Assembly (NCBI RefSeq): GCF_010731695.1
Contig: NZ_AP022586.1
Location: 5,208,001 to 5,272,000 of the forward strand
Reading direction: 5' to 3'
DNA: 64,000 nt
From: Mycolicibacterium litorale
Lineage (GTDB): Bacteria; Actinomycetota; Actinomycetes; Mycobacteriales; Mycobacteriaceae
Position 1 is the stretch's first letter. Every line of letters begins with the position of its first letter. Of the stretch, positions 1-8,545 are shown piece by piece. The notes under the pieces are model-generated. The model did not search any database, was not told the DNA's origin, and worked only from the letters and a program-made list of their open reading frames with translations. The position numbers were made by a program, and so were the translations under genes.

Positions 1-1564
1 GGTGGGCCTGGCCGACGACGGTGTCGTCGCGCAGATGCGGCTCAACAGCGGCACCCCGGTGCCGGAGAACGTGACGGCGACGGTGAAGAGCGTGTCGGCG
101 ATCGGCGAGCAGTACGTCGACCTGGTGCCGCCGGAGAAGGCGTCGAAGTCGATGCTGCGCGACGGGGCGAACATCGGCTTGGACCGCACCGCGATCGGCC
201 AGGACATCTCGGGGCTCCTCGAGGAAGCCGACAAGCTGGTCAGCAGCGTCGGCGACAGCCGGATCCAGGACGTCCTGCGCGAGACGTTCAAAGCGTTCAA
301 CGGATCCGGTCCCGAGCTGTCGCGGTTGATCCAGTCCTCACGGCTGCTCATCGACGAGGCAAACGCCAACTACGACCAGGTGAACCAGCTGATCGACCAG
401 GCGGGTCCGTTCCTCGACGCCCAGATCCGCAGCGGCGACGACATCCGGTCGCTGGCCGACGGGCTTGCCGACGTCACCGGCAACGTGGCGGGCGCCGACT
501 CCCAGCTGCGCACGACCCTGCAAACCGTGCCCGGCACCACGCAGGCGGCCAACACGACGTTCGAGGGGATCCGGCCCACCTTCCCGGTGCTTGCCGCCAA
601 CCTCGCGAACTTCGGCCGCATCGGGGTGATCTACCACAAGTCGCTCGAACAGTCGCTGGTGATCTTCCCGGCACTGCTGGCAGCGCTCAACACCGTCGCG
701 GGCGGCGTGCCGTCAGATGAAGGCGGCAAGCTGGACTTCAAGATCCACCTCAACGATCCGCCCACCTGCTCGGTCGGCTTCCTGCCGCCGACGTCGATCC
801 GCTCGCCGGCCGATACGACGCTGCGCGACCTGCCGACCGACCTGTACTGCAAGGCCCCGCAGAACGATCCGACGGTCGTGCGCGGCGCCCGCAACTATCC
901 GTGCATGGAATTCCCCGGCAAGCGCGCGGCCACCATCCAGCAGTGCCGGGATCCCCGCGGCTTCGTGCCGATCGGCAGCAACCCGTGGCGTGGCCCGCCG
1001 GTGCCGCTGGGCGAGCCGATCCAGGACCCCCGGATGATCCTGCCGCAGAACAAGTTCCCGTTCATCCCGCCGCAGGTCGACCCGGATCCGGGGCCGCCGC
1101 TGGTGCAGCTCCCCCCGGGTGTGCAGCCCGGTCCGGGGCCGGCGCCGCACGCGCCGTTCCCGCTGCCGGTGCCGCCCAACGAGCCCGGCGTGCCGGTGCC
1201 GCTGCCGTACTACGCGCCGCCGGACCAGGTCGTGCCGCCGTATGGCCGTCCCGCGCCTGCGCCGCCGCCACCGCCGCCGTCGCTGGCCCCGCCGCCACCC
1301 GCGGACGCGCCGCCGGTGCCGGCACCGGAACCCCCGAACGCGCCGCCGCCACCGGGCAACTCGCTCAACGGTGTCCCGCTGCCGGGGCCTGCCCTGCCCG
1401 CCGAAGCTCCGGTGGCCAGCGGTCCGATGACGACCAGTTACGACGCCAGGACCGGCGTGTTCGCCGACCCGGCAGGGGGGACTGGCGTCTACGCCCCGGG
1501 CGCTGACAAACTGGCGCCTGCGGAAAACTGGGCAGACCTGATGATGGCTCCAAGGCAGATGTGA
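1..1564 (+). CDS. mce4F: MCE-family protein MceF, mce4 type (5' truncated by window)
   Basis: This is the sixth Mce subunit of an Mce lipid importer, a cell-envelope substrate-binding component. The visible 520 residues begin inside the MCE domain (ADDGVVAQMRL, then an ENVTATVKS...GEQYVDLVP stretch), so the true start lies upstream and the GTG at base 2 is probably internal. After a helical middle, the last ~170 residues are extremely proline-rich (runs of PPPPPP), as usual for MceF proteins. It is followed after one base by two Mce-associated membrane genes and then otsA on the opposite strand. That order matches mce4F-Rv3493c-Rv3492c-otsA of M. tuberculosis and is why I assign it to mce4, the cholesterol importer. 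Assignment to mce4 rather than another mce operon rests on this order. Confidence 0.88.
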   Translation, partial: VGLADDGVVAQMRLNSGTPVPENVTATVKSVSAIGEQYVDLVPPEKASKSMLRDGANIGLDRTAIGQDISGLLEEADKLVSSVGDSRIQDVLRETFKAFNGSGPELSRLIQSSRLLIDEANANYDQVNQLIDQAGPFLDAQIRSGDDIRSLADGLADVTGNVAGADSQLRTTLQTVPGTTQAANTTFEGIRPTFPVLAANLANFGRIGVIYHKSLEQSLVIFPALLAALNTVAGGVPSDEGGKLDFKIHLNDPPTCSVGFLPPTSIRSPADTTLRDLPTDLYCKAPQNDPTVVRGARNYPCMEFPGKRAATIQQCRDPRGFVPIGSNPWRGPPVPLGEPIQDPRMILPQNKFPFIPPQVDPDPGPPLVQLPPGVQPGPGPAPHAPFPLPVPPNEPGVPVPLPYYAPPDQVVPPYGRPAPAPPPPPPSLAPPPPADAPPVPAPEPPNAPPPPGNSLNGVPLPGPALPAEAPVASGPMTTSYDARTGVFADPAGGTGVYAPGADKLAPAENWADLMMAPRQM

Positions 1565-1565
1565 G

Positions 1566-2255
1566 ATGACTGAACAATCGGCTTCGACAACGAAGCCGGT
1601 GCGTCGGCGTGCGTCGCGCGCGGCCGGCCCGGCGAAAGGCAGTGCGAGCGAACCGGCCGCCGGCGGTGTCCGGGTCGAGACGCCGGCACCGATCAAGGTG
1701 CGCAGCCCGAAGCCGGCCGGTCCGCCGCCGCGGCGCCGACCGCACCGCACGCTGGTCGCGGCGGTGTCGCTGGCCGTGCTGGCGGTGGCGCTCGCGGCCG
1801 TGACGACCCTCGTGGGCGTGTGGGCGGCGCAGCAGCGCGACGCGAACGCCCGGCAGGCGCGTGACCAGCGGTTCGTCGATACAGCGTCGCAGACCGTGGT
1901 CAACATGTTCAGCTACACCCAGGACACCATCGACGAGGACGTGAACCGGTTCGTCGATGGCACCAGCGGCCCGTTGCGCGACATGCTCAGCCAGGGCAAC
2001 AACGTCGACAACCTCAAGGCGCTCTTCCGCGACACCGAGGCCAGCGCCGAGGCGGTGATCAACGGTGCCGCGCTCGAGAAGGTCGACGACGTCGCCGACA
2101 ACGCCGCCGTGCTGGTCGCCGTCCGCGTCACCATCACCGACATCGACGGCAACAACAAGCCGTCTCAGCCGTACCGGTTGCGGGTGATCGTCCACGAGGA
2201 CGACAACGGTCACATGACCGGATACGACCTGAAGTACCCGGAGGGCGGCAACTGA
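1566..2255 (+). CDS. Mce-associated membrane protein (Mam4A-like)
   Basis: A 229-residue protein with a basic, proline/alanine-rich cytoplasmic N-terminus (residues 1-60), one transmembrane helix (about 62-85, LVAAVSLAVLAVALAAVTTL) and an extracytoplasmic domain of about 140 residues. This is the standard layout of Mce-associated (Mas/Mam) proteins, thought to stabilise Mce transporters. It starts one base after the mceF stop and its TGA overlaps the next ATG, so the three genes are translationally coupled. It corresponds in position to Rv3493c. No catalytic motif is visible, and none is expected. Confidence 0.85.
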   Translation: MTEQSASTTKPVRRRASRAAGPAKGSASEPAAGGVRVETPAPIKVRSPKPAGPPPRRRPHRTLVAAVSLAVLAVALAAVTTLVGVWAAQQRDANARQARDQRFVDTASQTVVNMFSYTQDTIDEDVNRFVDGTSGPLRDMLSQGNNVDNLKALFRDTEASAEAVINGAALEKVDDVADNAAVLVAVRVTITDIDGNNKPSQPYRLRVIVHEDDNGHMTGYDLKYPEGGN

Positions 2256-2749
2256 TGGGCAAGTGGCCGACCCGCCTGGCGGCGGTGCTCAGCGTGCTGT
2301 GCGCGACGGCGTTCGTCGCGCTCGCCGCGGTCGGTGGCTGGCTGTTCTGGGACCGGGTCGAGACCCGCGGCGCACAGCAGGCTCGCGCCGAACTGGCGCC
2401 GCTGGCGGCCGAGCAGGTGCCGAAGGTGTTCGGCTACGACTACCAGACCGTCGAGCGCAGCCTGACCGAGGCGTACACGCTGCTCGCCCCGGACTTCCGC
2501 CAGGAGTTCCGCGACCGCGCCACCAAGGACATCATCCCGCAGGCGCGGGAACGCCAGGTGGTCAGCCAAGCTCACGTCGTCGGTGTGGGCGTGCTTGACG
2601 CGCAACGGAATTCAGCCCAGGTCATGGTGTACCTGAACCGCACCGTCACCGAGAAGGACGGTAAGCCGATCTACGACGGCAGCCGGCTGCGGGTGGACTA
2701 CACCAAGGTCGACGGCAAGTGGCTGATCGACTACATCACGCCGATCTAG
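2255..2749 (+). CDS. Mce-associated membrane protein (Mam4B-like)
   Basis: A 164-residue protein: a short N-terminus, one transmembrane helix (about 7-30, LAAVLSVLCATAFVALAAVGGWLFW) and an extracytoplasmic NTF2-like or Mam domain ending in KWLIDYITPI. It is the second Mce-associated protein of the mce4 operon and the counterpart of Rv3492c. Its ATG overlaps the upstream stop (TGATG). Its TAG stop at 2747-2749 directly abuts the otsA stop on the other strand, leaving no room for an intergenic terminator. Confidence 0.85.
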   Translation: MGKWPTRLAAVLSVLCATAFVALAAVGGWLFWDRVETRGAQQARAELAPLAAEQVPKVFGYDYQTVERSLTEAYTLLAPDFRQEFRDRATKDIIPQARERQVVSQAHVVGVGVLDAQRNSAQVMVYLNRTVTEKDGKPIYDGSRLRVDYTKVDGKWLIDYITPI

Positions 2750-4213
2750 TCACACCGCTTTCGCGTCTTCGCGGGTGTCGGCGAGCGCGTCGAGGAACGC
2801 CCTGGCCCACCGGTCGACGTCGTGGGCGAGCACCTGCCGGCGCAGTGCCCGCATCCGTCGCCGGCCCTCCTCGGGTTCCTGGTTCAGCGCCGCCTCGATG
2901 GCATCCTTGACGCCTTCGAGGTGGTGCGGGTTGGTCAGGTAGGCCTGCCGGAGCTCGGCCGCCGCGCCCGTGAACTCGCTGAGCACCAGCGCGCCGCCCA
3001 GATCGCTGCGGCAGGCCACGTACTCCTTGGCGACCAGGTTCATCCCGTCGCGCAGCGGGGTGACCAGCATGACGTCGGCGGCGACGAAGTAAGCGATCAA
3101 CTCGTCGCGGGGGACCGGCCGGTGCAGGTAGTGCACGATCGGATGGCCCACGTCGCCGAACTCGCCGTTGATGTGGCCGACCTGGCGCTCGATGTCCTCG
3201 CGCATCTCGATGTAGCTCTGAACGCGTTCTCGGCTGGGCGTCGCCAGCTGGATGAAGACGGTGTCGTCCTTGTCGACGCGGCCGTCTTCGAGCAGCTCAG
3301 AGAGCGCCTCGAGGCGGACGTTGATGCCCTTGGTGTAGTCGAGGCGGTCCACGCCGAGCATGATCTTGCGCGGATTGCCCAGTTCGCTGCGGATCTCCCG
3401 GGCGCGCTGGCGGACGGCGCGGTTGCGGGCCTTGGTGTCGAGTTCCGCCGAGTCGATCGAGATCGGGAACGCCCCGACCTTCACCGTCCGGAAACCGACC
3501 TGCACCTCACCGAATCGGGACCGCACGCCCACGGTGGCGCGCGAGCTGTTGGCGCCGACCAGCCTGCGGGCCAGGTAGAGGAAATTCTGCGCGCCGCCGG
3601 GCAGATGGAAGCCGACGAGGTCGGCGCCGAGCATGCCTTCGATGACCTCGGTGCGCCACGGCATCTGCATGAACAGTTCCACCGGCGGGAACGGGATGTG
3701 CAGGAAGAAGCCGATCGTCAGGTCGGGACGCAGCATCCGCAGCATCTTCGGCACCAACTGCAGCTGATAGTCCTGCACCCACACCGTGGCGCCCTGGGCG
3801 GCGGCCCGGGCGGTCGCCTCGGCGAAGCGGCGGTTGACCTCGACGTAGCGCTCCCACCACGAGCGGTGGTAGATCGGTTTGACGATCAGGTCGTGGTAGA
3901 GCGGCCACAGTGTGGCGTTGGAGAAACCCTCGTAGTATTCGGCGACGTCCTCGGCCGACAGGGCGACGGGGTAGAGCTGGAGTCCGTCTTCTTCGATCGG
4001 GTCCTCGGGGCTGTCCGGGATGCCGGCCCACCCGATCCACGCGCCGCGACGTTTACGCAGCAGTGGTTCGAGGGCGGTGACCAGACCGCCGGGACTTCGC
4101 TTGATCGACGTACTGCCGTCGGGCAGCCGTTCCATGTCGATCGGCAGCCGATTGGCCACCACGACGAAGTCGGATTCTCCGGAGCCAACGCCTGGGTCGC
4201 CCTCCGGAGCCAT
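2750..4213 (-). CDS. otsA: alpha,alpha-trehalose-phosphate synthase (OtsA)
   Basis: A cytosolic GT20 glycosyltransferase that joins a nucleotide-activated glucose to glucose-6-phosphate to give trehalose-6-phosphate, the first step of the OtsAB route to trehalose, a precursor of mycobacterial cell-wall glycolipids. The 487 residues contain the family landmarks: FVVVANRLP near residue 17, [45 protein letters not shown] and the donor-site region [15 protein letters not shown]. Its ATG directly follows the TAA of the small upstream gene (TAAATG), so the two are co-transcribed and probably coupled. It sits next to the mce4 tail as Rv3490 does in M. tuberculosis. Confidence 0.95.
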   Translation of the reverse strand: MAPEGDPGVGSGESDFVVVANRLPIDMERLPDGSTSIKRSPGGLVTALEPLLRKRRGAWIGWAGIPDSPEDPIEEDGLQLYPVALSAEDVAEYYEGFSNATLWPLYHDLIVKPIYHRSWWERYVEVNRRFAEATARAAAQGATVWVQDYQLQLVPKMLRMLRPDLTIGFFLHIPFPPVELFMQMPWRTEVIEGMLGADLVGFHLPGGAQNFLYLARRLVGANSSRATVGVRSRFGEVQVGFRTVKVGAFPISIDSAELDTKARNRAVRQRAREIRSELGNPRKIMLGVDRLDYTKGINVRLEALSELLEDGRVDKDDTVFIQLATPSRERVQSYIEMREDIERQVGHINGEFGDVGHPIVHYLHRPVPRDELIAYFVAADVMLVTPLRDGMNLVAKEYVACRSDLGGALVLSEFTGAAAELRQAYLTNPHHLEGVKDAIEAALNQEPEEGRRRMRALRRQVLAHDVDRWARAFLDALADTREDAKAV

Positions 4214-4378
4214 TTACGCCTCGAGCTTCGAGGGACCGATACCGAGCATGGACAGGAACACACGGCACTCATCGGCATCGACGGCGTACGCGGCGACGAC
4301 CTTGCGGGCTTGGCGCGCGGTGCTGTCGGCCAGCGGCTCGACGTCGCCGATTTCAGCTGGATCAGACTTGGCAGGCAT
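4214..4378 (-). CDS. 54-residue conserved small protein upstream of otsA (Rv3489-like)
   Basis: A 54-codon reading frame beginning MPAKSDPAEIGDVEPLADST and ending GIGPSKLEA. Its stop codon abuts the otsA ATG with no gap. A TANNNT box (TAGAGT, 4385-4390) lies exactly 6 nt before the ATG, the arrangement of a leaderless mycobacterial transcript. I recall a similarly placed, similar-length gene (Rv3489) before M. tuberculosis otsA. The protein is hydrophilic in its first half and has one cysteine. There is no signal peptide and no recognised domain, and the function is unknown. Coupling to otsA suggests a role in, or regulation of, trehalose synthesis, but this is inference. Confidence 0.72.
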   Translation of the reverse strand: MPAKSDPAEIGDVEPLADSTARQARKVVAAYAVDADECRVFLSMLGIGPSKLEA

Positions 4379-4384
4379 GTTCCA

Positions 4385-4390
4385 ACTCTA
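4385..4390 (-). promoter_or_regulatory. -10 hexamer for the small gene-otsA unit
   Basis: TAGAGT, followed by six bases and the ATG at 4378. This spacing places transcription start at the A of ATG, so the mRNA is predicted to be leaderless. It is divergent from the promoter at 4425-4430. Confidence 0.6.
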
Positions 4391-4424
4391 GGCGACTCGC
4401 CCGCCGGGCGGCGACGCGCCCACG

Positions 4425-4430
4425 TAGGGT
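4425..4430 (+). promoter_or_regulatory. -10 hexamer for the enoyl-CoA hydratase gene
   Basis: TAGGGT followed by six bases and the GTG at 4437, a leaderless arrangement. No Shine-Dalgarno sequence is needed, and none is visible. Confidence 0.6.
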
Positions 4431-4436
4431 GCAGCT

Positions 4437-5333
4437 GTGGCCAACGCCGATCAGGTGACGTACGAGACCCTTGACGACGGGCGCATCGCGCGGATCTGGC
4501 TGGACCGGCCGCAGACGCAGAACGCTCAGTCCCGCACGCTGCTGGTGCAGCTCGACGAAGCGTTCGGCCGGGCCGAGGCCGACGACGAGGTGCGGGTGGT
4601 GATCCTCGCCGCACGCGGCAAGAACTTCTCCGCCGGGCACGACCTCGGGTCGGAGGAGGCCATCGCCGAACGCGGCCCCGGGCCCGCGCAGCACCCGACG
4701 TTCCGGATCAACGGGGCGACCCGGGCGGCCGTCGCCGAGAAGATCTACCTGCAGGAGTGGCACTACTTCTTCGAGAACACGCGGCGCTGGCGGGATCTGC
4801 GCAAGATCACCATCGCCCAGGTGCAGGGCAACGCGATCTCCGCCGGGCTGATGCTGATCTGGGCGTGCGACCTCATCGTCGCCTCCGACGACGCGAAGTT
4901 CAGCGACGTGGTGGCGGTGCGGCTGGGGATGCCGGGCGTCGAGTACTACGCGCACCCGTGGGAGTTCGGCCCACGCAAGGCCAAAGAACTTCTGCTTACC
5001 GGCGATTCGATCGACGCCGACGAGGCGCACCGGCTCGGGATGGTGTCGAAGATCTTCCCGCGCGCCGATCTGGAGGACAAGACCGTCGAGTTCGCCCGCC
5101 GCATCGCCGCGCTGCCGACGATGGCGGCGCTGCTGGTCAAGGATTCGGTCAACGCCGCCGCGGACGCGATGGGCTTCACCGAGGCGCTGCGGCACGGCTT
5201 CCACATCCACGAGCTCGGCCATGCGCACTGGGCGGCGCACAACGAGAACCGCATGGCGGTCGGGATGCCGCCCGATGTTCCGGACTGGCGCGTGCTGGGC
5301 GCCCCCAAGTTGGCCCGGCGCGACGAGCCGTGA
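4437..5333 (+). CDS. enoyl-CoA hydratase/isomerase family protein (crotonase fold)
   Basis: A 298-residue crotonase-superfamily enzyme. It has the oxyanion-hole segment AARGKNFSAGHDL (about residues 57-69) and the second one, VQGNAISAGLMLIWACDLIVA (starting near residue 128). A long insertion between them (residues 75-115, rich in R, W and F) is typical of a subgroup of mycobacterial EchA proteins. It probably hydrates or otherwise transforms an acyl-CoA during lipid or sterol side-chain degradation, but the substrate cannot be told from sequence. The GTG start is supported by a TANNNT box 6 nt upstream. It is followed by a KstR-type operator and an SDR, a steroid/lipid catabolic context. Confidence 0.88.
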   Translation: MANADQVTYETLDDGRIARIWLDRPQTQNAQSRTLLVQLDEAFGRAEADDEVRVVILAARGKNFSAGHDLGSEEAIAERGPGPAQHPTFRINGATRAAVAEKIYLQEWHYFFENTRRWRDLRKITIAQVQGNAISAGLMLIWACDLIVASDDAKFSDVVAVRLGMPGVEYYAHPWEFGPRKAKELLLTGDSIDADEAHRLGMVSKIFPRADLEDKTVEFARRIAALPTMAALLVKDSVNAAADAMGFTEALRHGFHIHELGHAHWAAHNENRMAVGMPPDVPDWRVLGAPKLARRDEP

Positions 5334-5334
5334 C

Positions 5335-5362
5335 GTATAACTAGAACGCGTTTCAGTTATAC
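5335..5362. promoter_or_regulatory. KstR-type operator in a 28-bp dyad
   Basis: The bases at 5342-5355 (TAGAACGCGTTTCA) match the KstR consensus TNNAACNNGTTNNA at every defined position. The flanks extend it into a dyad with perfect 8-bp arms, GTATAACT and AGTTATAC. A TATAAC -10-like box (5336-5341) is embedded in the left arm. The site lies 31 bp before the SDR start at 5386, so KstR bound here would block that promoter. Confidence 0.75.
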
Positions 5363-5385
5363 GGCCTACAGACCGGAGAACTCCC

Positions 5386-6231
5386 TTGCAACTTTCTCAG
5401 CTGTCCCTGGCGGATCGCACCTATCTGGTCACCGGCGGTGGCAGCGGTATCGGCAAGGGCGTCGCTGCGGCGATTCTTGCCGCGGGTGGCGACGTGATGC
5501 TCGCCGGCCGCAACGCCGACCGCCTGGCCGCCGCGGCCGACGAACTGTCCGCCGCGGGCGCCGACGGCGCCGGCGAGGTGCGCTACGAGCCGACCGACGT
5601 CACCAACGAGGACGAGGCGGCGCGGTTGGTCGAGGCCGTCACCGCCTGGCACGGCCACTTGCACGGCGTCGTGCACAGTGCGGGCGGGTCGGAGACCATC
5701 GGCCCGATCACCCAGATCGACTCCGATGCGTGGCGGCGCACGGTCGACCTCAACGTCAACGGCACGATGTACGTGCTCAAGCACGCCGCGCGCGAACTGG
5801 TGCGGGGCGGCGGGGGATCGTTCGTCGGCATCTCGTCGATCGCGTCGAGCAACGTGCACCGCTGGTTCGGTGCGTACGGCCCCAGCAAGGCCGCCCTCGA
5901 CCACATCATGAAACTGGCCGCCGACGAACTCGGCCCGTCCTGGGTGCGTGTCAACGGCATCCGGCCCGGCCTGATCCAGACCGACCTCGTCGGCCCGATC
6001 CTGGAGTCGCCGGAGGTGTCGGCCGATTACCGCGCCTGCACACCGCTGCCGCGGTTCGGTGAGGTCTCCGACATCGCGAACCTCTCGGTGTTCCTGCTCA
6101 GCGACGCCTCGTCGTGGATCACCGGCCAGGTCATCAACGTCGACGGCGGGCACGGCCTTCGGCGCGGGCCGGACATGTCGGGGATGTTGGAGGGTCTGTT
6201 CGGCGCCGACGGGCTACGCGGGGTGGTCTGA
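5386..6231 (+). CDS. SDR family oxidoreductase (KstR-type promoter)
   Basis: A 281-residue classical short-chain dehydrogenase. It has the nucleotide-binding TGGGSGIGKG at about residues 17-26, the HSAGG equivalent of NNAG, and the catalytic YGPSK (Tyr and Lys four apart) at about residue 164. It should oxidise or reduce a hydroxyl/keto group using NAD(P). The start is a TTG preceded by GGAG at good spacing. A KstR-type operator directly upstream puts it in the cholesterol-catabolism regulon by inference, consistent with the nearby mce4 tail. The exact substrate is unknown. Its stop lies 6 bp from the convergent gene. Confidence 0.87.
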   Translation: MQLSQLSLADRTYLVTGGGSGIGKGVAAAILAAGGDVMLAGRNADRLAAAADELSAAGADGAGEVRYEPTDVTNEDEAARLVEAVTAWHGHLHGVVHSAGGSETIGPITQIDSDAWRRTVDLNVNGTMYVLKHAARELVRGGGGSFVGISSIASSNVHRWFGAYGPSKAALDHIMKLAADELGPSWVRVNGIRPGLIQTDLVGPILESPEVSADYRACTPLPRFGEVSDIANLSVFLLSDASSWITGQVINVDGGHGLRRGPDMSGMLEGLFGADGLRGVV

Positions 6232-6237
6232 CCGGCG

Positions 6238-7128
6238 TCAGGCGGTGGGGCCGGGGCCTCCGGCCTCCCAGGCGCTCAACGCACCGATCGCCGACCAGTC
6301 CAGATGCCCTCCGCCGGTCGCCAGCAACGTGAGGAACCGGTCGCGTAGCAGGCTCGCGATCGGCAGCGGAACCTGCAGGCTCTCACCGGCTTCCAGGGTG
6401 AGGCGGACGTCCTTGAGGCCGCCGGTGGCCGCGAAGCCGGCCGGTTCGAAGTCGCGACGGGCCACCAGCCCGCCGTAGGTGCGGTAGACCGGGGCGTCGA
6501 ACAGCGTGGACGTCAGCAGCTCGAGGTACTCGCCGGTGTCGACGCCGCCTTTGGCGACCAATGCCATTGCCTCACCGAGGGATTCGATCACCGAGGCGAT
6601 GAGGAAGTTGCCCGACACCTTGACGAGGTTGGCCGCCTTCGGTTCGGTGCCGACGACGAAGGTGCGCTGTCCGATCGCCTCGAAGACGGGCTCGAGTTCG
6701 GTGACGTCACCCGGTGCGCCTGCCGCCACGACGAAGAGATTGGCCGCGGCGGCCGCCTCCGGACGGCCGAACACCGGTGCGGACACGAACCGCTGGCCGG
6801 CGTCGGCGTGCGCGGCGGTGAGCCGTTCGGCAAGGGCCAGGCTGATCGTCGACGACGACACGTGAACGGCGCTCGGGCGCAGGGATGCGACGATGCCGTC
6901 CTCGCCGAAGGTGACCGCCTCGACGGCCTCGTCGTTGGCGAGCATTGTGACCACGACGTCGGCGTCGCAGGCCTCGGCCACCGTGCGGGCCGGCCGCGCG
7001 CCCCTGGCCGCCACGGCGTCGACCTTGTCCTGCGTTCTGTTGTAGGCGGTGACCTCGTGACCGGCGGTCAGGAGGTTGGCCGCCATCGCGGAACCCATGT
7101 TGCCCAGGCCGATGAATCCGATGCGCAT
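6238..7128 (-). CDS. NAD(P)-dependent 3-hydroxyisobutyrate dehydrogenase-like oxidoreductase
   Basis: A 296-residue beta-hydroxyacid dehydrogenase family protein. MRIGFIGLGNMGSAMA at the N-terminus is the Rossmann GxGxxG. The substrate-binding signature DxPVxG is present in altered form (FVSAPVFGRPEAA), and the catalytic lysine region appears as PKAANLVKVSGNFL. I prefer the ATG at 7128 because GGGAAG lies 9 nt upstream; an in-frame ATG 9 nt further out has no spacing for a ribosome site. It follows the CoxS-like gene by about 40 bp on the same strand and may serve the same pathway. Confidence 0.85.
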   Translation of the reverse strand: MRIGFIGLGNMGSAMAANLLTAGHEVTAYNRTQDKVDAVAARGARPARTVAEACDADVVVTMLANDEAVEAVTFGEDGIVASLRPSAVHVSSSTISLALAERLTAAHADAGQRFVSAPVFGRPEAAAAANLFVVAAGAPGDVTELEPVFEAIGQRTFVVGTEPKAANLVKVSGNFLIASVIESLGEAMALVAKGGVDTGEYLELLTSTLFDAPVYRTYGGLVARRDFEPAGFAATGGLKDVRLTLEAGESLQVPLPIASLLRDRFLTLLATGGGHLDWSAIGALSAWEAGGPGPTA

Positions 7129-7167
7129 GCGGCCCATCTTCCCAGGGGATTCCGCGCCGGGCAGCGC

Positions 7168-7662
7168 TCAGCTGCTGACGATCTCCCCGTTGCGCGTTCT
7201 CTCGGCGGCCAGGCGCACCGCGTTGACGATGCCCTGGTAGCCGGTGCAGCGGCAGAAGTTGCCGGAGAGCCCTTCGCGGATCTCCTCGTCGCTGGGATCG
7301 GGGTTGTCGGCCAGCAGCGCGGTGATCGACGTGACGAATCCCGGTGTGCAGAAGCCGCATTGCAGGCCGTGGCATTCCTTCATCGCGGACTGCACGGGGG
7401 AGAGCTGCCCGTCTGGACCGGCGATGCCCTCGACGGTGGTGACCTCTTGGCCGTCGGCCTGCACCGCGAAGATCAGGCAGGACCGCACGGCTTGCCCGTC
7501 GAGCAGCACCGTGCAGGCGCCGCACGCCCCGTGCTCGCACCCGAGGTGGGTCCCGGTGAGCCCGCAGTTCTCCCGCAGGAAGTCGGCCAGCGTGATCCGC
7601 GGTTCGACCACACCGCGGTGGTCCCGGCCGTTGACCGTCACCTCGACCGGCAGCTCATGCAT
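7168..7662 (-). CDS. (2Fe-2S) subunit of a xanthine dehydrogenase/CoxS-type molybdenum hydroxylase
   Basis: A 164-residue small subunit carrying two 2Fe-2S clusters. The plant-type cluster appears as CGLTGTHLGCEHGACGAC and a later Cys (near residue 60). The second cluster is CGFCTPGF plus CRCTGYQGIV near residues 100-140. It passes electrons from the molybdopterin site to the FAD subunit. The ATG overlaps the end of the FAD-subunit gene by 8 bp, so the subunits are translationally coupled. Together with the three genes upstream it forms a complete three-subunit hydroxylase plus a maturation factor. Confidence 0.93.
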   Translation of the reverse strand: MHELPVEVTVNGRDHRGVVEPRITLADFLRENCGLTGTHLGCEHGACGACTVLLDGQAVRSCLIFAVQADGQEVTTVEGIAGPDGQLSPVQSAMKECHGLQCGFCTPGFVTSITALLADNPDPSDEEIREGLSGNFCRCTGYQGIVNAVRLAAERTRNGEIVSS

Positions 7663-8545
7663 GGATCATCTCCTCCGACGTCACCTGGGCGATGGCCGAG
7701 GTCAGGGCCCGCGAGACCATCGCGGCGCCCACCCGGCGGCGGTAGCTCGCCGAACCCTGCAGGTCGGCCGGCACGTCGGAGAGGGCGGCCAACGTCACCC
7801 GGCCGATCTCATCGGCGCCGATGTCGGAGAGCCGTTCCCCCACGACGGCACGTTCGCCGTCGGTGCCGCGCAACGGTGTCGACCCCAGGCCCAGCAGCCC
7901 GATCCCGCACCGGGTCACGCGGTCCTCGCCGTCGACCTCGAGCGCCACCACGGCACCGGCGATCGCGAAATCGCCGTGCCTGCGGGCGAATTCCTCGACC
8001 GCGAAACCGCACCGGCCGCTCCACACGGGGAACCGGACGGCGGTGAGGATCTCGTCGGGCGCCAGCGACGTCTCCCACAGTCCGGTGAAGAAGTCCGCGG
8101 CCGCGATGGCGCGGTCGCCGCGGGTGGATACGGCGTCGATGTGCGCGTCGAGGGCCAGCGCGACGGCGGCGTATTCGGCGGCCGGGTCGGCGTGCGCGAC
8201 GGCACCGCCGAGGGTGCCGCGGGTGCGGATCTGGAAGTGCCCGATGTGCGGGGTGGCCAGCGTGAGCAGCGGGACCGAATCGGCGACCTCGTCGTCCATG
8301 CCGACCAGCGCGTGCGGGGTGGCCGCACGGACCGCGACCTGGCCGTCGACCAGGTCGATGCCCGTCAGCTCGCCGATGCGGGAGATGTCGATCAGGTGGG
8401 CGAAGTGCGTGAGGCGCATGGCGAGCATCGGCACCAGGCTCTGCCCGCCGGCCAGAATCTTGGCATCCTCGCCGAACTCGCCCAGCATCTGCGCCGCCTC
8501 GGCCACCGTGTCGGGGCGGTGGTAGGCGAACGGGGCAGCCTTCAC
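7655..8545 (-). CDS. FAD-binding subunit (CoxM-like) of molybdenum hydroxylase
   Basis: A 296-residue FAD subunit of the CoxM/XdhB type, with FGEDAKILAGGQSLVPMLAMRL (PP-loop AGGQS near residue 33) and the second flavin motif TRGTLGGAVAHADPAAEY. The start is the GTG at 8545, which shares four bases with the stop of the upstream CoxG-like gene (GTGA). Upstream extension of the open frame runs through that gene and is not real. Electrons from the 2Fe-2S subunit would leave through this flavin. Confidence 0.92.
   Translation of the reverse strand: MKAAPFAYHRPDTVAEAAQMLGEFGEDAKILAGGQSLVPMLAMRLTHFAHLIDISRIGELTGIDLVDGQVAVRAATPHALVGMDDEVADSVPLLTLATPHIGHFQIRTRGTLGGAVAHADPAAEYAAVALALDAHIDAVSTRGDRAIAAADFFTGLWETSLAPDEILTAVRFPVWSGRCGFAVEEFARRHGDFAIAGAVVALEVDGEDRVTRCGIGLLGLGSTPLRGTDGERAVVGERLSDIGADEIGRVTLAALSDVPADLQGSASYRRRVGAAMVSRALTSAIAQVTSEEMIHA

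Noticed and set aside
713..1906. Long minus-strand open frame opposite mceF and the first Mce-associated gene
   Set aside because: Arginine-rich low-complexity translation typical of a high-GC antisense shadow; the plus-strand frames match known families over the same bases.
2822..4474. 550-codon plus-strand frame opposite otsA
   Set aside because: Its product has no recognisable domain and it is antisense to a highly conserved enzyme; codon-position GC bias makes such shadows long.
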